From the NCBI GenBank assembly GCA_021464415.1, contig CM038467.1:8325411-8389410 (forward strand): a stretch of DNA of 64,000 bases, read 5' to 3'. Made by a program: the position numbers and the translations under genes. The notes below the pieces were generated by a model, which searched no databases, had not been told where the DNA came from, and saw only the letters and a list, made by a program, of their open reading frames with translations. The stretch is from Lonicera japonica (taxonomy: Eukaryota > Streptophyta > Magnoliopsida > Dipsacales > Caprifoliaceae). Shown here one piece after another: positions 34,680 through 46,823 of this stretch (its first letter is position 1; each line of letters opens with the position of its first letter).

Positions 34680-35065
34680 GGGTAAAAAACAATAAACCCC
34701 CTCAAACCATTATTTTTTTACACTAAACCTCCCCATCTTTTAAAAGTGACACTAAATCCCCCTCAAATATTATATTTTATCACTTAACCCCTAAAATTAC
34801 ATAAATGCCCTTGTAAATAAATGACCTTTTATAAATTAGGGGGTAAAGTGTTAAGTTGTGATAGTTTAGGGGGGTTTAGTGCCAAAAAGTGATAATTTGA
34901 GGGGGTTTAGTGTTTTTTACTAAACTTTGTACAAGGGCATTTATGTAATTTTGGGGGTTAAGTGATAACATATAATAGTTGAGGGGGGTTTAGTGTCACT
35001 TTTAGAAGATGGGAGGGTTTAGTGCAAAAAAATGATAGTTTGAGGGGGTTTAGTGTTTTTTACCC
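34680..35065. mobile_element. Foldback TIR element, MULE-like
   Basis: GGGTAAAAAACA at the left is matched by TGTTTTTTACCC... read inversely at the right (GTGTTTTTTACCC). Inverted similarity runs through most of the element, with repeated AACCCCCTCAAA / TTTGAGGGGGTTTAGTG words in both arms. Flanks ATTAAAAAA and ATAAAAAAA agree at 8 of 9 positions, suggesting a 9-bp duplication, though low complexity makes this weak. It is 386 bp, non-coding, and about 100 bp upstream of the CDKG leader. Confidence 0.72.
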
Positions 35066-35149
35066 ATAAAAAAAATATAAATTAAAAAATTTTAATGGAA
35101 AGGGGTTACGTTTATTTTGAGACGGTTAAATAAAGGCTCGCTCTCGGTT

Positions 35150-35704
35150 CACGAATAACAAAATTTCTTCTTAAGACTTAAGAGAAAGAAGGTTAGGTTA
35201 GGGCAACGCATTCTCCAAGTTTCGTAGCTGTCAAGTTCCTCGACGTTTGCTTCTCCGGTTGTCAATTCTCCGATCCGATCCGGTGATCTTTATCGGCGAG
35301 GAAAAATCCTTCACTTTCCGGTAAGACTTTCACTATCAGCGATTGATTTCCGGCTGCAATAAACCTCTTCTGAGGAGAGTTAGAGAAATTGAACTAGACC
35401 GATTGTTTCTACCCTTGTGTATCACAACTATTCATTGATCCATCTCAATTTCTTTTCCTTTCCGTTATTTTTCTTCTCTACAAAAAATTGTATGTAATAA
35501 TTTGCTTTCGTCATTGAATTGGTTCGTTTGGTTGTTGTGAATCTAGGGTTTTGATTGCTGTCTTTTAAGCTAAAAAAAATTGATTCTGTTGATATTGAGA
35601 GTTGTATAATTTGGCCTTTTAGTGTTTGATTTACGGTTTCGATTTTCTCAATTGTGTTGGTTTTATTGGTTGCTCAAGAAGAGTTTTTGGTTGTTGTTAA
35701 TCGT
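35150..35704 (+). promoter_or_regulatory. 5' UTR and leader intron of the CDKG-like gene
   Basis: A CT-rich, gene-like leader precedes the start codon at 35705. The sequence CTTTCCG followed by GTAAGAC near 35321 is a good splice donor, and TTGCTCAAG near 35680 is a possible acceptor. This implies a leader intron of about 360 bp, common in plant kinase genes. The model is based on splice signals alone. Confidence 0.5.
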
Positions 35705-38700
35705 ATGGCGACAGGTAGCTACAACGTTTTGAGGAAGAGATATTTTCATAATTCTTCAAAAGTTGAAAATCATAGTCATAAGAACGGTTACCGATATAAA
35801 AACTCGAATAGTTGCCCCAAGCAATGGGGTTTTGAAAATCTTTCCTCACTAGCCTCAGGATTTTTTGGTGGTGGGCATGATGGTCATAGGCAAAGGGAGG
35901 GATTTGTTGATGGATATGGCAACAAAGAGCATGGGGACTTGCATGCTGCAACAGATTCTACCGAGGTTGCTGATCCTCAGTCCCAGGCTCAGGTTAGCAG
36001 AATTACGAAGTTTGGGGATGCTACACAGATTCCTTCACCTAAGAAGAAAAGGAAATTTTTGCCTATTCTGTGGGATAGAGATGATAAGGAGGTGAGAATT
36101 TCTTCTAAGATCAGGATTGTTCGAAGAAGCTCTCCTTGTTCTTTACTATCTGTACCCGTATCAGATTTACAATTACCAAGTAGAAGATGCCATGTTACTC
36201 CTTGTTCTCCGAGAACCATGTGACCAATGGTTCATTTGAGGCTGGCATAGCGGAGTCTTTGACAGATTTGATTGCTCCAGTTTCTGCAGAGCCTTACAGC
36301 AATAATGACCATGACCATGAACTGGAAAATTTGGAAGAGGAAGAGTACATTGTGGAACGAAACATATCTACATCAAAATGGGCTGATGTGGATTCATCAA
36401 AAACATTACCATGCACCAGCAGTTCGAGTCCTGAGAGTGGGGAGTTTTGGAGAGAAGGCTTTGAAAAAACCAAGAAAAAGTCTGGATCTGCTAAAGCAGC
36501 TTGTTTTGCGGGGCCGTCCAGTGAAGATGAACATTCAGTGAATGGGTTGGAAGATGATGACATTATGAAGATTGATGAGAACTGTCATGATGTTGCAGGT
36601 GTTAGTAATTTGGACTCAGATGCTGAGGATGACGATGATTGTAGTAGGATCCAAGTGTCTACTTTCCCCAAACATAGAAGGATAAACATGCTTCAAGGTT
36701 GTAGAAGTGTGTTTGAATACGAGAAACTCAACAAGATAAATGAAGGCACATATGGTGTTGTGTTTAAAGCGATGGATAAGGAGACCAGAGAGATTGTGGC
36801 GTTAAAGAAGGTAAAGATGGCAGCAGAAACGGAGGGTTTCCCTGTGATGTCTTTGAGGGAAATAAACATTCTTATGTCTCTCCAACACCCAGCTATTGTG
36901 GAGGTTAAAGAAGTAGTTACGGATGATCTTGATGGAGTTTTCATGGTCATGGAGTACATGGAACACGACCTCAAAGGGCTTTTGGAGGCAATGAAGCAGC
37001 CTTTTAGTCAGAGCGAAGTTAAATGCTTGATGCTACAACTATTGGAGGGTGTCAAGTCTCTTCATGATAATTGGGTGCTTCATAGGGATTTGAAGACATC
37101 AAATATTCTTTTGAATAACAGGGGTGAACTGAAAATCTGCGACTTTGGAATGTCTCGGCAGTATGGGAGCCCATTGAAACCGTATACTCCTTTGGTGGTC
37201 ACTTTGTGGTACAGGTGAGTTGCAGATTATATTATTTTGTTGAAATTATCTGGTTCTTCCTCCTTAATTTAGTTGGCGTGTTAAACATAGGTTAACTTCA
37301 TTCTTGCCCTTGCTTGTTTTATAATAGTACTGCATCCTGGGCGTGGATTATTGTTTGTTCTTTTGTATGTGTTATTCTTTTGCATGTGTACGTTTTTTTT
37401 AACGATTTGTATGGACGTATATATGTATGTGTGCTTGTTGATGCTTTTCAGATTCTTATTTTTTTTTCTTTCTTGTGTTGGTTGTTGGGGAGGGTGGTGG
37501 GTGGGTACTAGTATTGGTAGTTATGGTTTTAAGTGTTTAATCATTTGCCAAGCATGGTAAAATGCCCATTCAAGTGGTTTCCTAAGCTTCTGCTGATTGA
37601 GCAACTGCTGTTGGAATTTTTGTCTAGGTTTCAAGGGGATTCCTTGGAATTTTCATACTGTATTGGTTTGACCTGCAGCCTTGAACACTATTTGAATATT
37701 AGAAGTCTTCAAAAGTCAGAACTCCTCGTTTGTCTTCTTTTCTTTCATTCCCTTATGAAGTGTAGATGTCTTTCTGAACAATCTAGTGTATGCCTGTAGC
37801 CTCTTTCCAGGTCCTTCTTGGGAAAGAACAAGGCATTTTTTACCGCTTCATTCACAAAAGCAGCATTCAGCAGAGAAAAAGAGAAAGGAAGGGGGTAAAC
37901 ATAAAGAAAAAAATTATGTGACCAGCGGAAAGAGTGATTTGCACCATGGGTATTGACCTCATCGTCTCAGTTATCCATGTTCAAATCATGCGGCAATTTT
38001 ATTTTTTTGTAGTCTGGTTCTGTTGATGCTGACGTTTGGAGTTGTTTTATATTCAGTGTCGTTATAGTAGCTCTTTCTCCTCTTTTTATTTTTTCCTTTT
38101 CTTCCCCCAGAGTTTTATTCAAGCTTGGCTTGAGCTTCTCCTGATTTGGAAGTATGTAGAATCTAATGGTGGGTGATCGAGTTTCCATTCAAATTTGACA
38201 AGGCTTTTTGTCTTGCTAGTGCATACTAGAGCAACATTTAACTCTCATTCCATGTCTTATTTTTGGTGTAGATTATTATTTGCTACAGATACATAATAGT
38301 TGGGGGAACTTTGACTAGTTCTTTCCACGTCTTACTTAAAGAAATATAACTTCTATTTAATGGCCAAGTAAACTTCTACGTTTTGAACTCCCCCAAAAAG
38401 TCTTTTTTTTTTTAACTGACACACAAAAAATATTTTGTTGCGAATGAACAAGATATTGAGGAATTATCCATACGTGAAATCAAGCCTAAAAATATTGTTT
38501 ATGTTGAGCCTATAATTTGATATAGGGTATAGTTTTTGGTGGACTTTTGAACACTTGTTTTAACTGTTTGATGTTTTTCCTACACTTGCATTTTTTGCCA
38601 TTGTGGTTTTGTGCAATTTACTATTATATTAGCCTTTCACTTCCAACTTTTGTTGCCATTTTTTATTTATGTTATGTATCTACATACATATTTATATATA

Positions 38701-39873
38701 GATACATCTCGGCTTAGGGATCTGAAGGATTTTGTGCAATGTTTATGTTGCAGGGCTCCTGAAATTCTGCTAGGAGCAGAACATTATTCGACAGCAATTG
38801 ACATGTGGTCAGTGGGTTGCATAATGGCAGAACTATTGGCCAAGGAACCATTGTTTAATGGGAGAACTGAACTTGAACAGCTCGACAAGGTAATTAATTA
38901 CTCCTAATATTTCAGAATACTTGGTTTATTTTTTAGGTCCAATTAGTTGCGATTGTTTCTTATATAGTTGAAAATTGCAGATTTTCAGAACTCTTGGTAC
39001 GCCTAGTGAGATGATTTGGCCAGGCTTTTCCAACCTGCCAGGAGCCAAAGTTTGTTGCGTTAAACAGCCGTAAGTATCATTTACTATGTATTTTCAATCT
39101 CTGTGTACTTGGTTGGTTGGTTGGTTTGTTTTTCTTTTTTGTTTCTTTTTTTCCCCTTTTGGTGTGCGTGTATATGTGTTAATTTCTGTAGTTATTGTTT
39201 CTTTTCAGTTATAACATGTTGCGTAAGAAATTTCCTGCTGCAACTTTCACGGGATCTCCTGCTCTTACGGAGCTGGGTTTTGATTTGTTGAACAAGCTTT
39301 TAACTTATGATCCCAATAAGGTAAATTCTCTTAAATCTTTTCATATCTATGAGATCCAAGTAGGGAGAAATATTGGGTGTAATGGTTTGTAACGATGATG
39401 TATCAAATGCATTGTTCAAAAAATTTACCCCTCCTTAATGGCATAGGTTTTGTGAACTCAACCATTCCTTCCATCTTTGGTATGTAAATTATGTTTTGCA
39501 AACGAAGTTGGAAGTTGGCTTTTAATTTCGGAGATCCCAAAAAGGAACAATGGACTCTTAGTTTGGGATGGTGGGAGTAAATTTTTTTTTATCAGGTCTA
39601 TGAAGTCATGTCTATCTTATAAATGTTGTGCTCAATATTTTCTCCAAATGTAGGAAGTAGTTATTTACCTTCTAAGATATTACCTTGGTTAATAATGATC
39701 TTTGTTTCCTTCCTGAATTGTGAATGCAGAGAATAACTGCAGAGGATGCTCTCAATCATGGCTGGTTTCAGGAAGTCCCTCTTCCCAAATCTAAAGACTT
39801 CATGCCCACATTTCCTGCTCAACGTTTGAAGCCTAATTGTAAGCCTATTATAACACACAGAAGCAGAGCTTGA
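35705..39873 (+). CDS. CDKG2: CDKG (CDK11/PITSLRE-type) protein kinase, atypical ends
   Basis: Plant CDKG kinases pair with cyclin L and act in splicing and meiosis/cell cycle. Exons: 35705-36091, 36214-37214, 38754-38889, 38981-39069, 39209-39320 and 39730-39873, about 622 residues under this model. The acidic, low-complexity N-terminus includes a basic KKKRKF nuclear-type motif and ILWDRDD. The kinase domain has [31 protein letters not shown] (the PITSLRE-type cyclin-binding helix), [30 protein letters not shown] and [11 protein letters not shown]. All catalytic residues are present. Two oddities: the N-terminal frame ends at TGA 36221, so reaching the kinase frame needs a 122-bp intron at 36092-36213 (good GTGAGA donor, TTCTCCGAG acceptor) or a frameshift has occurred; and the usual tail after PTFPAQ (a conserved segment ending in GGLFG) is replaced by a short unrelated end. 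Confidence 0.85.
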
Positions 39874-41338
39874 TGTTTTTCCTCCCCGAGAAAAATTGTA
39901 CAGTAAGCCCCTTTGTCATAGCTTTGCTTTGCTTTGCTTCATAGGCTTTGGTTAACATGACTAGCTTTTTCGAACTAGCACAGTATTCAATAGATTCGTA
40001 GATGGAAAACGAATTATGTCGTCCTTTTTGCTAACGGCATGATAAATTCAGGCCAGTGGCCTCGTGATAAATGAAACTATGAAAGTATCTTTTATGTTCT
40101 GTTTTAACTTTTTCTTGTTGGTAAATAATTGTACATGTGTGCATTTAGTGCTCGTTTGATTCGAGTTTTGGTTTGCTGTTCCTGAAATCCTAAAATAGAA
40201 ATATACAGCAAGAGATACTAAGAGTTCATGTCAAGAGGTTCAATAATAAGTTGAGACAACTTTTCATGTAAAACTACCATTTTAGATTCCTGAAAATAAT
40301 AAAAACTCAGCACGTCCATGGAGTTTTGAAAAATCCAAACATCTCAAAGAGAGATAGAGGTAGGAATTTATCTTGTTGGTTTGCAACAAGATAAGATCAT
40401 TAGAATGTGTTTGTCTAAGAATACCACTATTACTTTTGTAGTAAAAAGAATATTAATTTCAAGTTTATCAATAGTCGATGTTATACAAAAAATTTAATGA
40501 TAAACTTTTTTTTCAGTACAAGACTTTATCCATGTGACCATGTAGTAATCAGATGAATTGAGTTGTAGACTTTGAAAATGTAATATCTGAACTAAACAGG
40601 ACGTTGGGGCTTGATCTATTTAGTGAGATATCCTATGTTGGAATCTCTCCGAGTACAAGTTGTTTAAAAAAAAAATCTATACAGGACCTTACCTCTTAAA
40701 GCAAACAAAGAGAAATCCCATTTGAGTTCAAGAATTAGATTTTTTGTCAAAATGAAATGACAAAACGGATGTGTTACAAAAAAAACTCTTGCATTTATTA
40801 TATCCTAAGTAAGAAATGGGGCTTTGATTCAGAAAAGGAAGTAGAACTACTAATTTGAGCTACGAGTATTGTGGTGAATTCAAAAAATGGACCAATTTGT
40901 TAATAATTGAACTAAAGAAAAACCGAAATTGAATCAAAACTAAATAGATTTAGTTCGGGTTTAAGGTGTGAAAATGCATAACCAAATCGAGTCATAGCAT
41001 ATATGATTTAATAATATTACTTTAATATCTAAAATTTTATGTTCTTAAAATTTACAAGCTCTAATGAGCACACAAGTCTTTGAACCATCAATGAATATTT
41101 GAGCTATATTATAAATGTAAGAGTTAACATTTTTTTGATGAAAATAAATAGTTACAGGCATAAAATTATTGTTTTTTTGACCAACTGTTACCTAACAATT
41201 TATTTTTGTAAAAATGAAAATTTAGGAAAACCAAGTCGGGAAGTTTAGTTTGGTTATGGATTTGAAACATTTAAAAATCAAACTGAAATCGAATTTTTAT
41301 CCTGTCCGAAACCTGTGAATTCATGATAGAAAACAGTG
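39874..41338. other. 3' flank of CDKG and intergenic DNA
   Basis: The first few hundred bases are likely the 3' UTR of the kinase gene. I searched by eye for the missing CDKG C-terminal exon (a segment ending GGLFG) and did not find it. A partial MITE-like end (GTGCTCGTTTGATTCGAG) occurs near 40149. No other gene is seen. Confidence 0.5.
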
Positions 41339-41347
41339 AATTACTAT

Positions 41348-42451
41348 GAGTAAATACCATCAATAGCCACTCAACTATTGGCAAATTTTATCAGTAGTCA
41401 CTATACTTTATTTTGTTACAAACGCATCACTAAACTTTTAAAACGTATCACTGGCGCCAACTCCGTTAAATCCCACCGTTAATTTTTAACAGAGACGGTT
41501 ATCACCTAAAATCTTAGGGGCATTTTGGTCTTTTTACCTTCTTTTTTTTCTATTTCCTATTTTCTTTTATTTTCTTTCTTCTTTCTTCTTTCTTCTTCTT
41601 CTTCTTTTTTCTTCCGCCATTCTTCTTCTTTCTTCTTCTTCTTCTTCTTCCTTCCTTCATTCCTTCCGCCATTCTTCTTCCTTCCGCCATTCTTCTTCTT
41701 CTTCCTTCCTTCATTCCTTCCGCCATTCTTCTTCCTTCCTTCCTTCCTTCCGCAACAGCAAGAGCGGTGGCGCAGCAACGGCGGAGGAGGTGGACCAGCA
41801 ACGTTGGTGAAACACTGCCAAGACCAGCAACAACGGTGGCGCAGCAATGGCGGTGGCGCTGCCACTTAAGCGGCGATAGGCGCAATTTGACTGAGTTGTA
41901 GAGAGATGAAGAAAATGAGTCAATCTCATTTTGGGTTTAATTTTGAGGCTTGTATTGAGTTTTTGGATGGTTTAATTTTGGATTAATTTTGAATCCACTA
42001 CCTAGATTCGGTGGCGGCGGCGGCGATGAGTGGTGGTGGGTGTGGAGAGGAGGAGTGGCGGAGAGGTAGTGGAGGTAGTGGGCGGCGGCGATGAGCGGTG
42101 AGGGGTGCGGAGAGGAGTGGCGGTGGAAGGAAAAACTTAAGAAGAATAAGAAGAATGGCGGAAGGAAGAAGAAGAATGGCGGAAGGGGAAGGGGAAGAAG
42201 AAGAGTGGCTGGAGAAAGAAGAAGAAGAAAGAAAAGAAAATTGAAAATTGAAGAAAAAAAAGTAAAAAGACCAAAATGCCCCTAACATTCTAGGTGATAA
42301 CAGTCTCCGTTAAAAATTAACGGTGGAATTTAACGGAGTGGGCGCCAGTGATACGTTTTAAAAGTTTAGTAATGCGTTTGTAACAAAATGAAGTATAGTG
42401 ACTATTGGTGAAATTTGCTAATAGTTGAGTGGCCATTGATGGTATTTACTC
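41348..42451. mobile_element. MULE-like element, long TIRs, perfect 9-bp TSD
   Basis: The left end GAGTAAATACCATCAATAGC is mirrored by the right end ending GGTATTTACTC. The inverted repeats extend about 190 bp per side with high identity (CAAACGCATCACTAAACTTT, GGCGCCA, TAACGGTGG, GGGGCATTTTGGTC and complements). AATTACTAT lies directly outside both ends (41339-41347 and 42452-42460), a perfect 9-bp duplication typical of Mutator-like elements. The interior is TTC/GAA and GGC-rich low-complexity DNA that produces false open frames (Phe/Ser or Lys/Arg rich); no transposase is present. High TIR identity and an intact duplication suggest recent insertion. Confidence 0.95.
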
Positions 42452-42460
42452 AATTACTAT

Positions 42461-43530
42461 CGACAGATGCTCAAGACATACATTTTATCCGTAAAAGGGA
42501 AAAGGGGTTATTTTTTATTTTTCAGGAACAAAAAAAAAGGGGGAGGGGGAGGGGGAGGGGGGTTAAGTTAGATAAATGCGTTTGAAATATCCTAATAAAA
42601 TACGAAATTTCTTTAGTCAACAAGCTTTCTAATGAAAACGGGTAATGCGCTCCAAATTCACAATTTTACACTACTGCAAGCTTTCCAATGAAAACAGGTA
42701 ATATGCAGTGTCTAGAACCATTTTGGGCTTTGTAGGTTCAAATGATCCATCTTTTGCCTTTAGTTATTTAATTTAAAATCCAACATAAATCAATTTAAAT
42801 GAACAAATAAATTGCCTTAATTTATATAATGTTTAAAGGTACGAAATTCTTGTTTGAAGATCTATTGTACACATGCATTCCTCTATTACACTTGTGAGCA
42901 TGTTTTTCATGGAAAAGTTGAAGATAAACAATAGGTTCCGAATTCTTACGTATTTCAATTTTTGAAATGGTCTTGACCACACTTAAAAACAATGTTTTTC
43001 TTCAGATCACCTATACGCAACTACACGCATCGCGTGTGAGTGGAAAAAGAAGAATTTGTCCCAAAGCTTGCTTCGAGGCATTATGAACTTTGCCTTACTG
43101 TTCCCGGTGTTAAATAAATATGCATAATATGACTGAGGGGGATTTGATGCCTTCAATCATATACTAGTCCAAACAAAAATTATGGTCTCCACCACTTATA
43201 TCAAATCTTACACAATCATATATCAAATACTACAACTTTATATAGGAGATGAAGAAAAGCATAATGGTACCATGCGAGGAATCATTTGACCCCATTAGTC
43301 ACATTTGAGTCCACGTAAAATTATGGTCTCCACTGTTGCATCATCTTAGGTAACCATATCAATAATAATACAACATCAAACACCAAAAAAACATAATCAA
43401 GACATCAAATCAAAAGATGCTGTCTGTCAGATAGATAGATAGATAGCTAGCTTGCTAGCTCACACGTTGCGGTGAAGACATTGTGAACCAAAGTCACCGT
43501 GGACCCGGGTCAAATTACTTGTAAATTATG
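42461..43530. other. Intergenic and 3' flank of the DUF3537 gene
   Basis: No gene is recognised. A G-rich run lies near 42537-42562. Two copies of a word like CAAGCTTTCTAATGAAAACGG (near 42620 and 42678) form a short direct repeat. The last part is likely the 3' UTR of the minus-strand DUF3537 gene, which contains a GATA microsatellite near 43431. Confidence 0.5.
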
Positions 43531-46500
43531 TCATCTGGTAGTTACAGTTATGGTCTTCCCCAGTACAAAGAAAACCAGTGAGAGCTCAATGAAGAAGATG
43601 GTGTTAATTAGCATCCTATCAACCATCCATCCAAACACTGTAAATCCACCCCCATTGGATTGGACATATGTCACTGCGCATACCCAAACAAGAACTTAGT
43701 CAGCTCAAAATGTACAATATCACTCTAAAATCAAACTTGCTTGAAGTTTATGATGTGAATGAAAGCAAGTCTTGCGCATACAAAATCTTGGATAATTTTA
43801 GGTGCAGTCTAATTCTTATGCAAGGGTATTTTGGTAAATGCACTAGCTTATTGGAACCCTAATTCTCTAGTATGTAAAGATTGTTTCTTTTCTTCTTCTT
43901 CCCCCCCCCCCCCCCCCCCCTTCCCTAATGTCCATATAATCCAACGGAGGAAATGTTACATTTGCAATGAGTGAGACTCAAACCAGTGACCGAAAGGTTC
44001 AGGTGGGGCTGGGGGGGTCCTTTGCCACTAAATTACACCCCCTCGCCCAATATAAAGAGAGTAGGGTTGTTTCTTTTTCTCTACGAGATATAGACAGACA
44101 ATAGACCTTATTGAAGTTGTTTTCATGACATTGTGAAATAGACCATGTAAATCTTTGTGTTATGTTTAAGATTGCTCTGTGCTTTTCTTATTTGATTGCA
44201 AGATATACTTGTTATTGTTACACAAAGAAGAGCAAAATTTAAGCTGTATTGTTAGCTAAATTATTAGGTGGACGTACCAAATGCTTGTCTCTTGTGATAT
44301 GATGACATATTGGAAGTGAGTTGCGCATTTGTGGAGATGGGCATGTAGTAGTCAGTCGACTCCAAATCACTTTCCGAGTAATTCATAGAGAAGCCCACTG
44401 GATTGGTTGCTTCTAAGTTTCCGCCACTATTTGAATGTCCAGACTGCGAAGCATCGTTAGAATTGCATGTGGCCAGTGCATGCCATCTACTAACAACCGA
44501 TCCAATCCCTTGAGCTCTATGTGAAATTTTCGCAGCTGCATTCAAACAAAGAACTATTCCGACCAACTGAACAATGGTTAGTACCTGCAATGGTGGCAAA
44601 AATAGCAACCTTAGAGCAAAATTTTAAGGTTTCTATTTAAGCAACCAGCAGATTTAGTTATTAATCTGTCAACGGAAAGGTTAGTGTATTATGTAATTAT
44701 GAACTCATAATATGCATATATATAATTACATCTCATCTTGGACTCTTGGTAAGCTTAAGCTTTAGAGGAATCGTGTAATAATGGTATTAGAGCCAAAAGT
44801 TCAATCAACATAGGAGTACTGAACAGCGCTTCTCTATGAAGTATAACACCGTTGAAGTATTACACACCCTTAAAAAATGTCCCTTACATAGTTATAACTT
44901 ACAAGCACTCTCTTAAATAAACAGAAACCAACACTTACCGCAAAATCACCAGCATTGATGAAATTGATGATTCCTTGGTTGCCTGTTGTCTGCAAGAGAG
45001 CTGCAAATTGACTAGCGGTCACAATTAAGAACTCTAGAAGAGCAAATACACGGAACCTGTGGCTTATCTTGGATATATAATAGGTTAGGCGCATGTGTTC
45101 TTCAATATATTCTGAAACATCCAAATCCCGTTCTAAAAGCTTCCCGTAGTTTTCAAAGTGTATAACTTGCAAATTGCCAACCAAATTTAACAGAGCAGTG
45201 CCTGATAGAAACACTATAGTCAAGTAAGTCCAACATACTAGTGAAGCTACCATAACTACCACAGCTTGCCACCATGAATCATGGTGCAGATAGATTACAC
45301 GAGTGACCTCACGAGCAGTCTTCAATAAGAAGCAAACTACTACCCACACAGCCACCTTGCGGTAAAATGCCTGAACAACAATCAAGATGTGAAAGTCAAG
45401 AAAGGAAAAATTGCTTATCATTTTGAAGATTTTGTATCCTCAATGGAAGAGGCTCCAGAACAATTGCTGGCCCTCCTCCATTTGGATGTTAACTTGGCTT
45501 TTTAATATTATTCTATCGTTTCTTCTCAAAAAAAAAAGTGATACCGCAATTCATAAATGTCATTCTTTCCTTCTATGTAATTTTGTGTTTTTTGTTTCAA
45601 AGTCCATCTTGCACCCATCGCACGAACGGACAAGGACACCAATTTTTCTAAGTTTGGAATGAACTGGCAGAACTTTATAAGGTCCCAATGAGAGGGAACC
45701 AGATCAAAAAGAAGATGAATAGCCAGGGAAGGGCCTGACTATTCTAAGTGCCATCAACTTGGGGATAATTTGAATTATCGAGAATGTAAGCAGTGAATTT
45801 TTGTGGTTACATTTATGTCGTCTATCAGTTGGGCCATTGTACCATTTGATTATGGTAGGGGTATTGTTGGAGTTGGACATAGGGCTACTTTATTTGTTGC
45901 GATACCTTGGCTACGAGTTTATGGAATTATTTTATATATATAGCAAGTTGGTCTGCTTTATTTGTTTGCCATACTCTGCCTATGTGTTTATAGAACTATG
46001 TATCATAGCAGGTTGGTCTACTTCATTTATTTGGCAAACCTTGGCTAGGCGTTAATTAATGGAAATTATATCAGGTTGGTCCACATGTTAATGAAATTAT
46101 TATAGCAGATTGGTATGCATGTTTAGGAAATTATTCTAGCGTGTTGGTCCAAGTAATAACTAGCGCCAATATAATAGGTCTATTATGCCCCCAATAAGTC
46201 AAAATTGGGGAGACAAAACCATCAGTCGGAGATACTATTGAAAATTATACTACACTGATTAAGCTATTGGTAAAAACCTAATAATTGGAAGATAATAACA
46301 ATAATCTTCGGACTCAAAGCAATCTTGCGAGGGTACAATATAAATGAACGAAAAAAGCAAAAGTGGAACCACATAAGCATAGAAACAAGAAGCGAAGATT
46401 TGCTTTACTCACGTGGATCTTCTCTATGTACTGTTTACGAAACTGGATCATATGACCATGGTAGCGATCCACAAACAGTAGCTTCCTGACACCGTACTTG

Positions 46501-46823
46501 CGAATATTATGCGAAATACATAAAAGCGAAATCGCAGCAACAATCGCCTGAGAGCTCAAAATCTCGAGCTCGAAAAACCTAATCTGAAACTTCACACAAT
46601 CGGAACAAACAGAATATACGATCGCTAGCACCGGAATGACTACTCCGATCAAAGCAAAGGCGATCCAGGCTAGTATGGTAGTCAGTACAGAGAACTGACA
46701 GAAACCGAAGAGACTGAGAAAGAGTTCAAGTCCTCGCAAGGATCGATCAAGTTCAGTGTGTTGGTCTTCTTCTTGTATGAGTGAGATTTGAGTAGATGAG
46801 TCGTTTAGTGTTCTGGTTGCCAT
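43531..46823 (-). CDS. DUF3537 multi-pass membrane protein (gustatory-receptor-like)
   Basis: Four minus-strand exons: 46413-46823, 44939-45370, 44278-44584 and 43531-43673, in phase, giving 430 residues, the usual length of plant DUF3537 proteins. The N-terminus is short and soluble (LDRSLRGLELFLSLFGFCQ), followed by several hydrophobic segments (SVLTTILAWIAFALIGVV; VAVWVVVCFLL; MVASLVCWTYLTIVFLSG; FALLEFLIVTASQF; IVQLVGIVLCLNAA). A hydrophilic Ser/Asn-rich stretch follows, then the conserved YHKRQA. The final exon (VTYVQSNGGGFTVFGWMVDR and a last membrane segment) restores the family's C-terminus; without it the frame would stop at 44264. DUF3537 proteins are plant relatives of the insect gustatory/odorant receptor superfamily. 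Ligand and function are unknown. The third intron contains a run of about 20 C. Confidence 0.88.
43902..43921. repeat. Poly-C homopolymer in an intron
   Basis: A run of about 20 cytosines lies inside intron 3 of the DUF3537 gene, next to a TTCTTCTTC stretch. Its exact length may be unreliable because homopolymers are hard to sequence. Confidence 0.9.

Noticed and set aside
41525..41885. Open frames on both strands rich in Phe/Ser or Lys/Glu/Arg
   Set aside because: They are translations of the TTC/GAA repeat inside the MULE-like element.
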